Positions 24,945 to 36,184 of a stretch of DNA of 64,000 bases are shown here, piece by piece. Positions within the stretch are counted from its first letter, which is position 1. Each line of letters begins with the position of its first letter. The stretch covers positions 265,187,074 to 265,251,073 of the forward strand of contig NC_081407.1 in assembly GCF_030272615.1 (NCBI RefSeq), read 5' to 3'. This DNA is from Cryptomeria japonica. Taxonomy: Eukaryota; Streptophyta; Pinopsida; Cupressales; Cupressaceae. The notes beneath the pieces were generated by a model that was given only the letters and a program-made list of their open reading frames with translations, had not been told where the DNA came from and searched no databases. A program made the translations under genes and the position numbers.

Positions 24945-25035
24945 GCGCTGATTTTCAGACAAAAGTGCTAACCTACATGACATATGCGCTAACCAATGAT
25001 GCAAAAGCGCTAACCTATGATGCAAAAGTGTTGTC
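24945..25035 (-). repeat. Inverted set of GCAAAAGCGCTAA units
   Basis: AAAAGTGCTAACC, CATATGCGCTAACC, GCAAAAGCGCTAACC and GCAAAAGTG occur about 22 bp apart. They are the reverse complement of the units at 20640-20945, so the PMD segment lies between inverted arrays. Confidence 0.65.
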
Positions 25036-25119
25036 AAAATTCACACATGCGTGAATCTGCATTACAAAATATGTTAATTTTATTTTTGTGAGATTTTTAA
25101 AGATATATGCGAGGTCCAG

Positions 25120-25139
25120 CCCCACGGTGGGCGCCAAAA
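25120..25139 (-). other. Primer binding site of element C
   Basis: Minus-strand TTTTGGCGCCCACCGTGGGG lies immediately inside the 5' LTR. TGGCGCC-type starts are usual for gypsy primer sites. I do not assign the tRNA. Confidence 0.55.
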
Positions 25140-26350
25140 TTTGTGAGCTTGAATTTCATCCTTAGAATGTTACCTGTAATAAGTTAGTTTCACAAAATAC
25201 AATGTAAATGCATACAGGAAATCCAAAATCCACCAATGAAACTACATGAAATACATATTAAAATAAAATATTATTTTACCTTCATGACTTATGTCTCATT
25301 GTGTCCTAACTGCACTGTTCCTGGTTGCAGATGGTGTGCTCTCAGACAATGCATTGTTGGCTTCCAAGATGGCATATGAAGAATGGACTGATAACTTGTA
25401 GTTAACTGATAGTATGATATGCAAAGCTACATGATTATGCTAAAATGATAATACTATATGATTATATTGCTAAAATGATATTTGCTATTTGCTTCAAAAA
25501 CTTACAAATGCATAAGATTGGCTTGAAGACTATTTTTTTGAAGACTAACTCTCTCAACTGAAGCTCTTGATTTTATAGACCTTGAGAGGATTAGATGATG
25601 TGGCTTAGATCAACGATCTTGATCAGATCTGCAATTTTGAATGGCTATGAGCAAAGGTGAAGGTTGAGAGAAAGGGGGAAGGAGAAGACAAGTGTCACTC
25701 ATCTCACCTTGACTGGGTTGTTGACTGAGGGAATCTAGGGATGGTTGGAGGAAATTTAGGCATGGTAGGACAAGTGGACTCAAGTCCTTCCCAAGATGTA
25801 GGGGGTGTTGGAGAGAATATAGGAAATGGTAATGAAATGTGTGTACGTACACAATTTCATTAATTTGGGAGGTTGAAGATAAATTATGAATTAATAATTA
25901 AGAAATATTAATTTCCTTAGTCACATGTTTGATGAGTTGGCAAAGGGAAGATGAAGTGGAGATGGAGGGTGAGTTGGAAAAGGGATTAAATAATTTTGAG
26001 AATTATTTAATATTTGAGACTATAGGATAGGAGAGTAATATTAAATATTGGATATTTAATTGTTTGGAGAAGATAATTAAATATTAGATATTTAATTAAC
26101 TTGGTTAGAGGAATAATTAAATATTAGATATTTAATTAATTAGAGGAATAAGATAATTAAATATTAGATATTTAATTAATTCGGAAGAATAAGATAATGA
26201 ATTAATTAATAAAATATTAATTAATAGAAAGATATGAAAATGAATTTAATTAATCAATCTTTTCAAATTAACTATTTAATAGAAGAATAAATATTAAATA
26301 AATATAAAATATTTATTTAATTGCTCATAGCCAATTTTTAGGTGTATACA
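25140..26350 (-). repeat. 5' LTR of element C
   Basis: 1211 bp, ending GTATACA at 26350 and followed by the target copy GATTC. It matches 18246-19346 nearly base for base over its first 1.1 kb. A minus-strand TATA (TTTTATA on +) lies at 25571-25577. The stretch 26040-26200 repeats AATTAAATATTAGATATTTA. The start reads TTTGTGAGC where the partner has TGTGTGAGC, so one terminal base has changed. Confidence 0.8.
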
Positions 26351-26899
26351 GATTCAGATTACATCCAGAAGATCATGAATTGATAGAATAGAATCTCCTC
26401 ATGCCTGGTAATAGTTCTGATTGAGAACAAAACACTTAATCTGCTCTTTCGTACTTCTTCACACTTCTACTTTACAACTTCTGAAAGATCAAAGCATTAC
26501 GCATACATACACCCTCTCACATGAATATTATATTTATTTATACATATCATCAATCTATCATTCAAGGTCGGCTCAACACAAATCAACAATTACAAAGATA
26601 TAACCATACATGCTACAATAATACACGCGGACCAAAACAATATCGGCTAAGACATAGTATGGACCCAAATCAACACCTCGAACACAAAACACCTCCAATA
26701 ATTATGCCTCGAACATCCACAACATGCTACAATCATCATGTTTGCCAAGTACATGAGGAACAACACTGGATCAAGTAAAATTATCAACATCAAGGACAAC
26801 GATCAATGCAGAGCACCAACACAAATAGGACACGATCTAGAAACATCCACAAGCAACGTTAATTACCACAACAACAACCACAACATCACCACTTACTAG

Positions 26900-27995
26900 T
26901 GTTGGCAAGAGACACTATTCCGGTGAAGATTGATGCATGATTGATGCTTAGGAGTTGTCATTGATGGCAACCCAGTTTGGAAATCACATCTAGTGTACAT
27001 AGATTTGATTTACCGGAAGTCATACTACTTATAAGGCATAAATCTGGAAGGTGGAACACAGTAACTGGTAGAGCATGAGATCATTGTGCATATCTTGATA
27101 TTGGTGAGGTAATTTTGGTTGTGGTGATCAAGGCAGTTGATTCAAAATTAGAGGTATATTATTTCATGATTCTAGTATCCGGTGTTGATTCGTGACCAAG
27201 ATCAAAGGTCTAGTATCCAACATTTTAATTAGAATAGATCTATTTTGGTGTAATATGTGTTACAAATTTGTTGGGATGATTTTGGTGATTGGTTTCGTGT
27301 TTGAGGTGATTTGGATAACTTATCAGAATCTTATTATCTTCGTGTTTTGGTCCGCATTTGGATTTGTGGACGGGTTGAGCCAACTTGGTGATACACATTT
27401 CATGTTGCATGTTATGCAGTTTTTGGAAGCCGACATTGTAAAAGATTCATTTTGTTGATGCTGATATATAAGACCAATTCATTTGAGTATTTTGATATAT
27501 GATGCAAGTGTGAGAAGTTTGTATGAGCGTATTTGCAAAGGTTGGTGAATGTTATTGAATATTTCGGTGCTCCGGTGTATGACAGTGCAGGAAAACAGAG
27601 CAGAAAGACAAATCAGTTGCAGAAGATAATTTGAGCCTAATCAGAACTACATTTTGGCATATGTAGGTGCTATACTTCAGTTCATTCATTATTGTAATCA
27701 ATTGTAATAGTCTATAAGGGAGTGAGCCTTCCTCGAGGTTGTAGTGCTTTTGTAATTGAGCAGTGAGCTCTAGGCAGTGTGCTAGAATGAAAGTGCATTC
27801 CCCTCATGTAATATTATCATACTTCTGGCCATAGTATAATAATATTGTGGGTCCAAATCCTACTATGGTTTTTCCCTTTCCGGGTTTCCACATAAAAATC
27901 TTGGTGTTATGGTTAATTGCTTTATGTTTATGCATTTCACTTTCATTCATATGCATTTGGTGGTTTAAGAATCAGGTTTATAATTGATTACAACA
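26900..27995 (+). repeat. 5' LTR of element D
   Basis: Starts TGTTGGCAAGAGACAC and ends GATTACAACA, 1096 bp. TATATAAG lies at 27465-27472. The conserved block ATGGTTTTTCCCTTTCCGGG..CCACATAAAAATC lies at about 27864-27900. Relative to the 3' copy it lacks about 45 bp just before the end, including the GATTCACCCCCC tract that most LTRs here retain. Confidence 0.8.
27465..27472 (+). promoter_or_regulatory. TATA box of the element D 5' LTR
   Basis: TATATAAG. The partner LTR has the same box at 54771-54778 in the same context (GATATATAAGAC), so it is conserved between the two copies. Confidence 0.6.
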
Positions 27996-27997
27996 AT

Positions 27998-28009
27998 TGG
28001 TATCGGAGC
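27998..28009 (+). other. Primer binding site of element D
   Basis: TGGTATCGGAGC begins two bases after the LTR end ACA. It differs by one base from TGGTATCAGAGC, the plant initiator tRNA-Met 3' complement used by copia elements. Confidence 0.75.
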
Positions 28010-28042
28010 TTAGTTCCTCAGAAGATCCAAAAGATTGAATCA

Positions 28043-29066
28043 ATGGACTTCGGTTTGCAGAGACAACTTAGTGTGGTACTTGAAGATCTTGATGCATTTA
28101 TGAAAGAGAAATGTAGCCTGAGGAGAAGTTTGGAAGTAGCTGAAAATTTCATTGAGACAATGAAAGAACAAGTGAGCACTTCTAGAGAGAAGAGAAAGGA
28201 GTTGATGAAAAAAATGAGGGAGAAAGAAGAAAAAAGCATTGACAATCAAGCCCTACAAGACAAGACAAATGAATGTGAGAAGCTTGCTAGAGAGAATGCA
28301 ATATCGAAGAATGAGATGCAATCCATTGTGATGAAGCTAAATAAGGAGATTGAAGACTGAAAGAAGAATGAAGAAACCCTGACTCAATCACTGAAGGATA
28401 GATTAGATGAATGTCGCGGATTGACATATGAGAATGATTAGTTGAAACTTGAATTGGTGCAATGCAAGAATGATGGACAAGAACTTGAAAGGCAGATCAT
28501 AATTTTGAGAGATGAGCTTTCTATTGCAAATGGGTACAAAGAAAGACTCAAAGCTAATTTTGCCTAGTTAGATGAGATGCTGGAAAGTTAGAGACAGGGG
28601 AAAGATATGCGAGGACTTGGATTTGAGAAAGGAGAATCATTCGGTTCTGGACAAAGCAATCATCAGAAGAATAACAAATCTCCGGTAAGACAACCTAATG
28701 CCTATAAATTTAATGGTAAATGTTTTGTTTGTGGAAAATTTGGTCATATGACAAGTCAATGCAGAATTAAGATGAATAATAAGATGATGAATAAGATGAT
28801 GAATAATGGTCCTACCTTTATCAGTCAATGTTTCATATGCAACAATTTTGGCCATAAGTCAAACATGTGTAGAACAATGATAAATATTTTTTTAGAATAA
28901 GAGATGCTATGCTTGTGGAATGTTTGGGCACATTTCTAACCAATGCAGGATGAGACCAAATCGGATGAACTCCAGGCCTGTGCAGAGAAATGTTGTTTGC
29001 CATGTATGCAACAAATCCGGTCATATTGCAAAATATTGCTTTGGTAGACAAGAATTAATCAGATGA
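28043..29066 (+). pseudogene. Element D Gag-like protein: coiled coil plus four zinc knuckles
   Basis: ATG at 28043 follows the primer site by 34 bases. The frame runs through in-frame stops (28358, about 28438 and later) to 28900, then shifts. The N-terminal 180 codons are heptad-rich Leu/Glu/Lys coiled coil. Four C-x2-C-x4-H-x4-C knuckles follow: CFVCGKFGHMTSQC (about 28722), CFICNNFGHKSNMC (about 28830), CYACGMFGHISNQC (28905) and CHVCNKSGHIAKYC (28998-29039). The copia Gag capsid segment (UBN2/DUF4219 type, FDGxNYxxW) seen in elements B and E is absent. This is therefore a nucleocapsid-like RNA-binding protein without a recognisable capsid part. Two knuckles would be usual; four is more than E (two) or B (one) shows. 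Confidence 0.75.
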
Positions 29067-30309
29067 AAAAGGAAAAGATAAAGTGGAAGAGATCAGAGAT
29101 CAACATAAGAAGATGTGGGTTAAGAAGGAAGATTCAAATTTGTAGAATGGCTCCACACCTAATTCCAGTGCTAGAACCTCATCTGGTAACTAAGGCACCT
29201 TGGCCTTAGGGGGAATCTTTTCATGTAGATCTTTAGAATCCACTTTTTGGAGATCTATAACCGGTCGAGGATGGTTGTAGATTAGTTGTGTAGTTGATAT
29301 CTGGAAGATTTCATGCCTATCTAAGTATCTGGTGATAAATTCTTGGAGATGCAGGGCATCTGGAAAGATTTTTAGGGTTGTGCATTTATTTCAACTTAAA
29401 GTTAGGTTTTTGGAAGATAAAAAAGGCATTTCAATCTTTCACTCCTGACATTACGAATGAAGAGTAAGAGTAGAAGAGGAAGGCGAATGCGATTGACCAG
29501 TGATAACAGAGCTTGAAGTGATCGGTCAGAGATTCCTTACATCTGGTTGAGATTGAAAAGGTATTTATCTATTTGCAAGCTATCTTTTCATACCTTAATT
29601 TCAAAATGGCATCTGCATCTGGTGTTGTGATTCTATTGGTGGTTGAGATTACTGAAGAGCAAGGCCTGTATTCAAGAGGCATCCATTCAAATTTGTTGAA
29701 GAGGATCCAGAAGGTGATTTTTTGTCTATCCCATATGTTGTTCTACATAATGAAGATATTAGGGCTTACATTCACTGCAACATCGAGGAGATTGGAAATG
29801 TGGATATGTTATCACTTTACACTAAGAATATGATGGATGGAATGGGAAGTCTGAAGCCTGAATTCAAGTCATTTCAGGATAAGGGTTTTATTCAATTTAT
29901 TCATTTTTCTGGTTTTTGATGAACCTAAATGGGTCTGATATATCCTGAGCTGAATCCACAATGAGTTCATATGGGTGGACCGACCTCATAGAATCATGAA
30001 GCAAACCATTAAAGTAGTAACATGTTTGAATGAAACCGGTGAGATCCTTGGTATAAGAAAAGTTCAGAACACCACAGTGACAGTCGTTACCAGATCCTAA
30101 TATGACAGTCGGTCAATGACAACCAGTGATATCATAGAGCATGATGTAAGATTTGCCTTGATGGTGATGGGATACAAGGTATAGCAATATAGCAGGCAGA
30201 ATTCAGTATCTGGTACTGCCATATTTGTCTCTTATCAAATGCTCAAGAAGAACAAAAGGTATGATCTTTGTGCAGTACTTCGCAATAAGCTAATGAGCAA
30301 CCTGAAGAA

Positions 30310-30621
30310 TGTTTGCCACATACGAGCAAATGATTAAATGCAGAAAGTAAATGCACATAACATAATGGAAATATATTAGAGAACCAGTCTCTGTATTAAT
30401 TCAATAGTCCATCTACATCAAGTGATTATAACATCACACCCAGATACGACTATGTTGATGATACTAAGAAGGAAATATATACAATATATAATACCCGAAG
30501 GGGTGCAACCAACCATTGCGTCCAACTACCCTTTGAGATGACTAATTGATTGCCATAACCCATTATTACCAATGACAACATAACGTAATACGACAATATA
30601 ACATAATGATTATTCCCGACA
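30310..30621 (-). repeat. 3' LTR of element G
   Basis: 312 bp, TGTTTGCCAC to CCCGACA on the + strand. It is readily aligned to 35873-36184 with scattered substitutions. Confidence 0.85.
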
Positions 30622-31639
30622 AGATCATCCCCCCAAGAAAAGAAGTCATCTCTGGACGACTTAATACAAAATAGAGATGATGTTCATACATTAAACAAAA
30701 TCAAGGTATAGAACTGCAGGAATTGCTAACACCAGTCGAGCCCGAAACTCATACACTTGTTGTGTCCTCGCCTGAAAACCCTTTTCTGCTACCATTTTTT
30801 TTTTCTTGACATCACAGTCCTCCTGTGCCTAGACCAAACTTGTCTGCAAAAAATGCTTTTCAGTCTCAGCCTCCACCAACTGCTACTCAAATGATACTAT
30901 CTCCCTAGCCAATTTGTCTTTGATAGCCACCCGCGTTGCCCTCTTGGCATCCAACACTTTGGTACACTAAGCTGAGTCTCACGCTACTATTGCCTCCAAC
31001 CTGGTGGTCAGCTCCTCCTGATCTCTCTGTGCATCCACCAAGGCAACCTCATGTCCAGTCGAGACATACTCTGAGTTTCTCAAAGCATACCATTCATGCC
31101 TGGAAGTTGCCACAACCCTCTGGCACAAAGGCTAGGAGACGCCTCAAATCCTCTATCACACTCCCCAAAGGGTGATAACTAAACTGAATAACTCCCTGGT
31201 GTTGTACGACTTCGCGGGCCTGCAATGCATTCCCTCAAACTCTGTTTGTTTGCAACCTCCAAATCCGTCTCCCTCTACGGCTTATGGCTGCCCCACCAAT
31301 GCTTAGCTTTAGGCTTCTTTATCATAGTATGAAACAACCCCAACACTTACCGTGACTTCTCTAATGCCTTCGCCCAACTCAAAAGTTTATTGTAGCTCAA
31401 AAATAAACTAGGGGTCTGGGGTAGCGCAGATCATTTTTGTGATATTTTAAGATGCCAAAAACCTTCTTCTCCACTAATTTTTCACCATCCCAACTCTTGA
31501 CTCCATCGAATGATTTTTCAATCTGGTCATAATTTTTTTTTTGCGTGCCATCACCACCATTTATCCCTGCCGTGCCATGGTGTTTTTCCTTTCACCCTCT
31601 TTTAAACCACCACCATAGTGCTCCTTCAGGCCTACGGAC
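30622..31639. other. Element G tail, no gene recognised
   Basis: Between the 3' LTR and the minisatellite. The purine tract lies at 30622-30640 (minus). The plus-strand frame at 30936-31175 is Pro/Ser-rich by composition and runs against the element, so I do not call it. Confidence 0.5.
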
Positions 31640-32010
31640 TATAATGTCCCGAGCCCGTACAGAGGTTATCTATCGTATGATGGAGTGGTATGTCGTATGG
31701 TGGTTGAGCTGTACGACGACTAGGGTCACCTGAAGCTTGGTGTCATATGGTGATTGGTCTCTCGTATGGTGGCTGGGAAGGTCGTACAGTGGATGAATAT
31801 CCACTGAGTTCCACCCTTAGAGGCCGGTGACTTCTATCGATGATGGTGCACCGTATGGGGTTTCACCGCACGGTGGTGCACCGGATGATGTCCCACTGCA
31901 CAAGGCCCCACCGCACGGTGGTCGATCATGGTGGTTCCACCGTATGGTGTCCCACCGCATAGGGTCCCACCACACGATGGTCTCCCATGGTGGTTCCACT
32001 ATACAGTGGT
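31640..32010. repeat. CACCGNACGGTGG minisatellite
   Basis: Short near-palindromic words (CCGTATGGTG, CCGCACGGTGG, CATATGGTGA, CACGATGG) recur at 20-35 bp intervals. The stretch is richer in GC than its surroundings. It lies in the element G tail, between the integrase scrap and the 3' end. Confidence 0.65.
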
Positions 32011-32264
32011 CCCACCACCACTTGCAAAAAATATATATTTATTCATTTTTTTTTTTTTCTCTTTTTAAATTTTTTTAATTAAATTTTTTTTTTTTCAATT
32101 TATTTTCCTAATCTAATTGTCTAGAGAGTCTTTGGCTTGGGTTTCGTGCCTCTGGGATCACCCTTCATCCTTCTCAGTTTGCCTCATCTGAGAGTCTCCC
32201 GCTTTGGTCTTGTGCCTCTCGAGTCGCATGCCCGGCCTCTCAGGTCCCCTTCCATCTTCTTGGG
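32011..32264. other. T-rich tract and repeated TCTCGGGTC words
   Basis: A 60-base T-rich tract (32040-32095) is followed by repeated CTCTCGGGTCxCCCTTCC words to about 32320 that run into the integrase scrap. No gene. Confidence 0.5.
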
Positions 32265-33590
32265 TCACCCTCCAGACTCTTGGGTGTCCTTCCGACCTCT
32301 CGGGTCCCCTATGCGCTTCTTGTGGTAGGGTTTCAATTTGGACCCATTGATGGCAAGTCTATTTTCAATGGCCATCCGAAGACCTGGAACCATAAATTCT
32401 ACAGGGACCATAGTCTCCTTCCCATACATAAGAAGAAGAAGAAGAATAAAGATTTTGAAGGTTGCGGCCTTCCACACAAGGTTCCAATCATTGCTTACAC
32501 AAATGATCTTGGGATTATCTACATCATCGAGGTTTGGGGCATCTCCCTTCCAATATTCTTTGTATTCCGATAGGTACACCTCCTTTGTTACTTGCTCTGG
32601 TTCCTCTACTTCAATCCTATAGCTCTGGAACATTTCATGATCCTCCATTTGCTAGTGGAAGAGCCCGTTCAATGACCCCATCTCATCCTCAGAGCACTCT
32701 CCTAGTTTGAGAATCCCTTCGTTGTTGGGCTCCATGTAGCCCCATCCTTCGTCCCTCAGGTTGCCTTCTCCTTCACCCTCTAATTATGAAGATGATGTCA
32801 GTTCCTCACTAACCAACTGTGTCCCGAGGTCTATGATGAACTTCCTTCCTCCATTTTCCATAGACAGAGTGTTCTTCTTCTTCTTGTGGGTGGCCTTAGC
32901 TGCCACCAACCACCCTTTCCCTAAGATCACATCATACCCTTTTTTCTTTAGTGGGATTACCACGAAGTCCAGAATGAAGGGTTGCACCTTGATGGTAACT
33001 TGTTGGCCCATCAGTGTCCAGATGGGTTTGATTCCATGCTCATTTTCTCCCAACAGATTGAATGTAGATGGCCACAATGTCAGCTTCCCCAGCTTCTGCT
33101 AGGTTTCTTCTAGAAGAACATTCACTCCCGATCCACCATCGACAATGGTATCGGTTATAATGGTGCCAAGGATACCCATCTCCACAATGGCTGGGTTCCT
33201 TCCAGTGTTAACTACCAGTAGCATGGGGTCTATTGCAGACCCCCTAGGAACATCTGTGCAGTGGTTGGTATTGGTGTGTGGTTGGGAGAGATTATTCAGC
33301 AACACCACTCATAATTGAGGCATCATCTGGAGGAGATCATGTACCTTCACAGGCACCTCCAGTTTTAAAATTTGATTTAGTATAGCCTCCTCCGCCTCTG
33401 GTCAGCTGGAAGTACCCACCGTACCCTTCGCCTTCGCCCTCTCTTGTATCTCTTTTTCAATTTCTTCCCGTGCTTCCCGTACCCTTCGCTTCTCCATCTC
33501 TGGGTATGGACACATTGGTTGTCTGGCTTGGGTGCGGGTTACGACCCGCACTTCCTCTTCTTTGGTTTCCTCGATATTGAGCAAGTTGAC
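32265..33590 (-). pseudogene. Element G protease region fused to an integrase C-terminal scrap
   Basis: The minus strand reads a Glu/Arg-rich linker (33584-33402), then a protease with IVDGGSGVNVLLEE (near 33115, keeping an Asp at the expected D-x-G-S position). A protease C-terminal/RT-linker part follows (33077-32784; KKGYDVILGKGWLVAA), then an acidic segment (EYKEYWKGDAPNLDDVDNP near 32560). Sequence then jumps to YGKETMVPVEFMVP (32420), which is the end of a gypsy integrase. The jump lies at an AGAAGAAGAAG run (about 32427-32443). RT, RNase H and the integrase core are deleted, so no enzyme beyond protease could have been made. Frameshifts and stops break the rest. Confidence 0.7.
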
Positions 33591-33789
33591 ACCAGACTTC
33601 AGGCAGGTGGCATCTTCATGGTCTCCTGGTCTACACTATTTGCACAAATATTGTGTGGCCTCTCCCTTCGGGCAGTCTCGAGCGAAGTGCCCCCACTGGC
33701 TGCATGCTCTGCATTGTATCATCGATTGACCTTTGGAGTCGTATTAGATCTAGCTCCTTGTATTGTTATTGTTGTTTCATCCTCCCCAC

Positions 33790-35870
33790 TGGTTATCTCA
33801 GTAGCCTCTCGATGTTGCATTGTTGTTCGCCTGGGAGCTTCCGATAGTGCCCGATGTAGTTGGTTGTTCTTGCGTAAGCAATACTTGTTGGTTTTGTGTT
33901 TTCATGTTGTAGGGGCATTCCCTGGTGGGATGCCCCATCAATTGGCATATATCAAAATAGGCTTTCTTTGGGCAGGAGCCTTTTGTGTGGCCATCTGTCT
34001 TACATTCTGTGCACCAAAGCTCCCCTTCTTCAGTCTTTCTCAAACCTCCCTTCATAACCTTCAGCTCTTTCATCATCCTCAACATGTCCTTCTGCAGGGC
34101 TTGCACCTTTTTGCCAGACTCATCATTGCTGTTGCTTCCCTTGGAAGTCATCATCCTCGGATGAGCTATCCTTCTTATTTTTATTCTTGGATGTCTTGGT
34201 CTTGCTCTCGAGATCCATCGCTCTATTATATGCATCTTCGTATGAGGTTGGTGGAACAATTTTCATCTTCTTCGGGAGGGAGTGTTTATTCCCTCCACAA
34301 ACCATCTCTTTTTCAACCCATCTGCTTGTTGACTCTCCATTTTCCCCAACATCTCCTTGAGCCACTGACTATAGGCTCGAACCATCTCGTTCTTGTTCTA
34401 CTTTGTGCCATAGATTTCGGCTACTATTTCTTTATCATCTCTTAGGAGGCAGAACTCTATCTCGAACTCCTTCTTCAGGTTGGGCCATGTGCCAACTTTG
34501 GCCTTATCCATATCGGAGTACCACTCGATGGCCACTCCCCTTAAGGTTGTTGGAAATTGTGTTACCCATTCATCTTGGTTGATAACACTGTTCGCTGACC
34601 ATATGGTTTTGCAAGTGCGGCAATGGCGGACGGGATCTTCCTTCCTGTCGTCGTTGAACTTCGACAGCCTCTGCTTACTTGCCATCCCACTACTGGGTCT
34701 CACTCCTCTAGTGCCTTATGTGCTCGTACCTGGTGATCCTTCGTGTCCACCTCCTACACCTGACCCTCCACTTGTGGGTCCTTTGAAGAATGTTGCTAAC
34801 CCCGAACCGAACAAATTGCCTCCCATATGGTACCCTTGTACTCCCTTAGCACCTTCGGTCATCTCCCTCCGGTTGGTTGTCTCCCTGCAGTTGTCCTCCG
34901 AAATGGACAAGTTCTTTAGTAGGTCTGTGGTAGCATTGATCAGGTTTATACTTTGCCTTATTTGTTCCACCAACTCTTCACGACTTCTTACCCTATGGTG
35001 GTATTCTGGAAAATTGTAGAGTTCTCCTTTGACACCCTCCGTGACTCCTTCTAGGTTCCCTTCGGGCAACCCTATGACAGTGTAGAGAGTTCAATTCTCT
35101 CCATCTATCTTTTCCTCCACAACCTCCATGACACCTCTTGGGTTCCCTTCGAGCAACCCTTCGGTCGGTCGTCCCTCGGCAAGCTGCCTTAGCCTACGCC
35201 TTCATTCTATCTATTGTCTGAGATTCAACGCTCTTTGTGCCACTTCCCATTTGTCACTTTATATCTTTTTTATTTTTGTCCTTATTTAGTATATTGGGCA
35301 TAAATCACTTCCATACATAGCAAGCACACACCATGTACACAAAACAAAAAACTTTTATTATTTCCCTTTCGGCCATAATTTATGTCAACATTGTGCCACT
35401 ATTATTACAGTATTGCTTTATTCCTCTTGGAGGTTCAGGGTTCAATTTCCCCCTCAGCTCTTGCCATCACACTTTGCTTCCCAACGATGATTATTTTCTT
35501 CGTACTGTCGGAGGACCTGTTGGCGTCGCTCCTCACAGGTAATCTCCTCCAGGCGGCTTCACTATGCCTGTGATGCCTGTGCAAGCAACCAGGGGAGGAG
35601 GTTCATCAACCAATTCACTGCAGGGCTAACTTCCAGTGTGGTCCGCACGACACTTGTTGGGACTTCAACCTCTATGGCCTCTCTTCGGACATAGGTCTCG
35701 ATGGCCGCCTGAAGCAGGATTGAGAATTCCCTCGTTGCAGTGTCCTCTTCGTCATAGAGTTTCATTTGTGTGTCGTTGACCTCTCGGTTAATCTCACCGA
35801 CGGTTAGGCCCATCATGTCCATATGCCATCTGCTCCTTCCTTTCCTGAGTATGTCTAGGCAACGATGCCA
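33790..35870 (-). pseudogene. Element G Gag (retrotransposon gag domain plus zinc knuckles)
   Basis: Pieces lie in different minus frames. The retrotrans_gag core is at 34398-34703 (FPTTLRGVAIEWYSDMD, then WPNLKKEFEIEFC), continuing in shifted frames through 34365-34123. A nucleocapsid part lies at 34259-33798 with one good knuckle (CTECKTDGHTKGSC) and a second whose first Cys is Phe (FDICQLMGHPTREC). The N-terminal part is at 35069-34716, Gly-rich near its end. Long open frames on the + strand here (33444-34445, 34480-35019) are antisense shadows. Confidence 0.7.
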
Positions 35871-35872
35871 GA
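35854..35872 (-). other. Primer binding site of element G
   Basis: Minus-strand TCTGGCATCGTTGCCTAGA abuts the LTR. It resembles the TGGCGCCGTTGCC-type site of plant gypsy elements with two changes. Confidence 0.45.
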
Positions 35873-36184
35873 TGTTTGCCACATACGGGTAAACGATTAA
35901 ATGCCAAAAGTAAATGCACAAAACATAATGGAAATATATTAAAGAGCCAGTCTCTGTATTAATTCAACAATCCATGTACATCAAGTGCTTATAACATCAG
36001 AACCAGATACGACTATGATGATGATACTAAGAAGGAAAGGTATGCAATATATAATACCCGAAGGGGTGCGACCAACCGTCACGTCCAACTGCCCTTCGGG
36101 ATGACTAACTGATTGCCGTAACCCATTATTACCAACAACAACATAACATAATATGACAACATAACATAATGATTATTCCCAACA
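35873..36184 (-). repeat. 5' LTR of element G
   Basis: 312 bp, TGTTTGCCAC to CCCAACA on the + strand, the same length as the partner at 30310-30621. Confidence 0.85.

Larger units (their letters stand above)
18246..26350 (-). mobile_element. Element C: gypsy-type non-autonomous element carrying an antisense PMD gene
   Basis: Flanked by GATTC at 18241-18245 and 26351-26355. The right copy (25140-26350) is the 5' LTR in minus orientation, starting TGTATACACC. A primer-site-like TTTTGGCGCCCACCGTGGGG (25139-25120) lies just inside. The left copy (18246-20127) is the 3' LTR, preceded by the minus-strand tract CAAAGAGGGGCAAAA (20128-20142). The 5-kb interior has no gag or pol frame. It carries tandem repeats and a plant mobile domain reading frame on the opposite (+) strand. 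Extra ORFs, some antisense, are known in Tat-lineage gypsy elements, and this fits that pattern. The element must have used enzymes in trans. Confidence 0.7.
30310..36184 (-). mobile_element. Element G: internally deleted Ty3/gypsy element
   Basis: 312-bp LTRs at 30310-30621 and 35873-36184. Left flank AAGAA (30305-30309) and right flank AAAAA (36185-36189) fit a mutated 5-bp target copy. On the minus strand the order is 5' LTR, primer-site-like TCTGGCATCGTTGCCTAGA (35872-35854), gag, protease, an integrase C-terminal scrap, 1.6 kb of tail, a purine-rich tract (CTTGGGGGGATGATC, ending 30622) and the 3' LTR. RT, RNase H and most of integrase are missing. It inserted into element D's ORF2. Confidence 0.8.

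Noticed and set aside
28043-29066. Cellular CCHC zinc-finger gene
   Set aside because: It lies directly after an LTR and primer site and within exact target duplications, so it belongs to element D.
33444-34445. 333-codon open frame on the + strand
   Set aside because: It is antisense to the clear gypsy Gag on the minus strand (retrotrans_gag core and zinc knuckle). Its Phe/Leu/Cys/Ser-rich composition is that of a shadow frame.
34480-35019. 179-codon open frame on the + strand
   Set aside because: Antisense shadow of the element G Gag N-terminal and core region.
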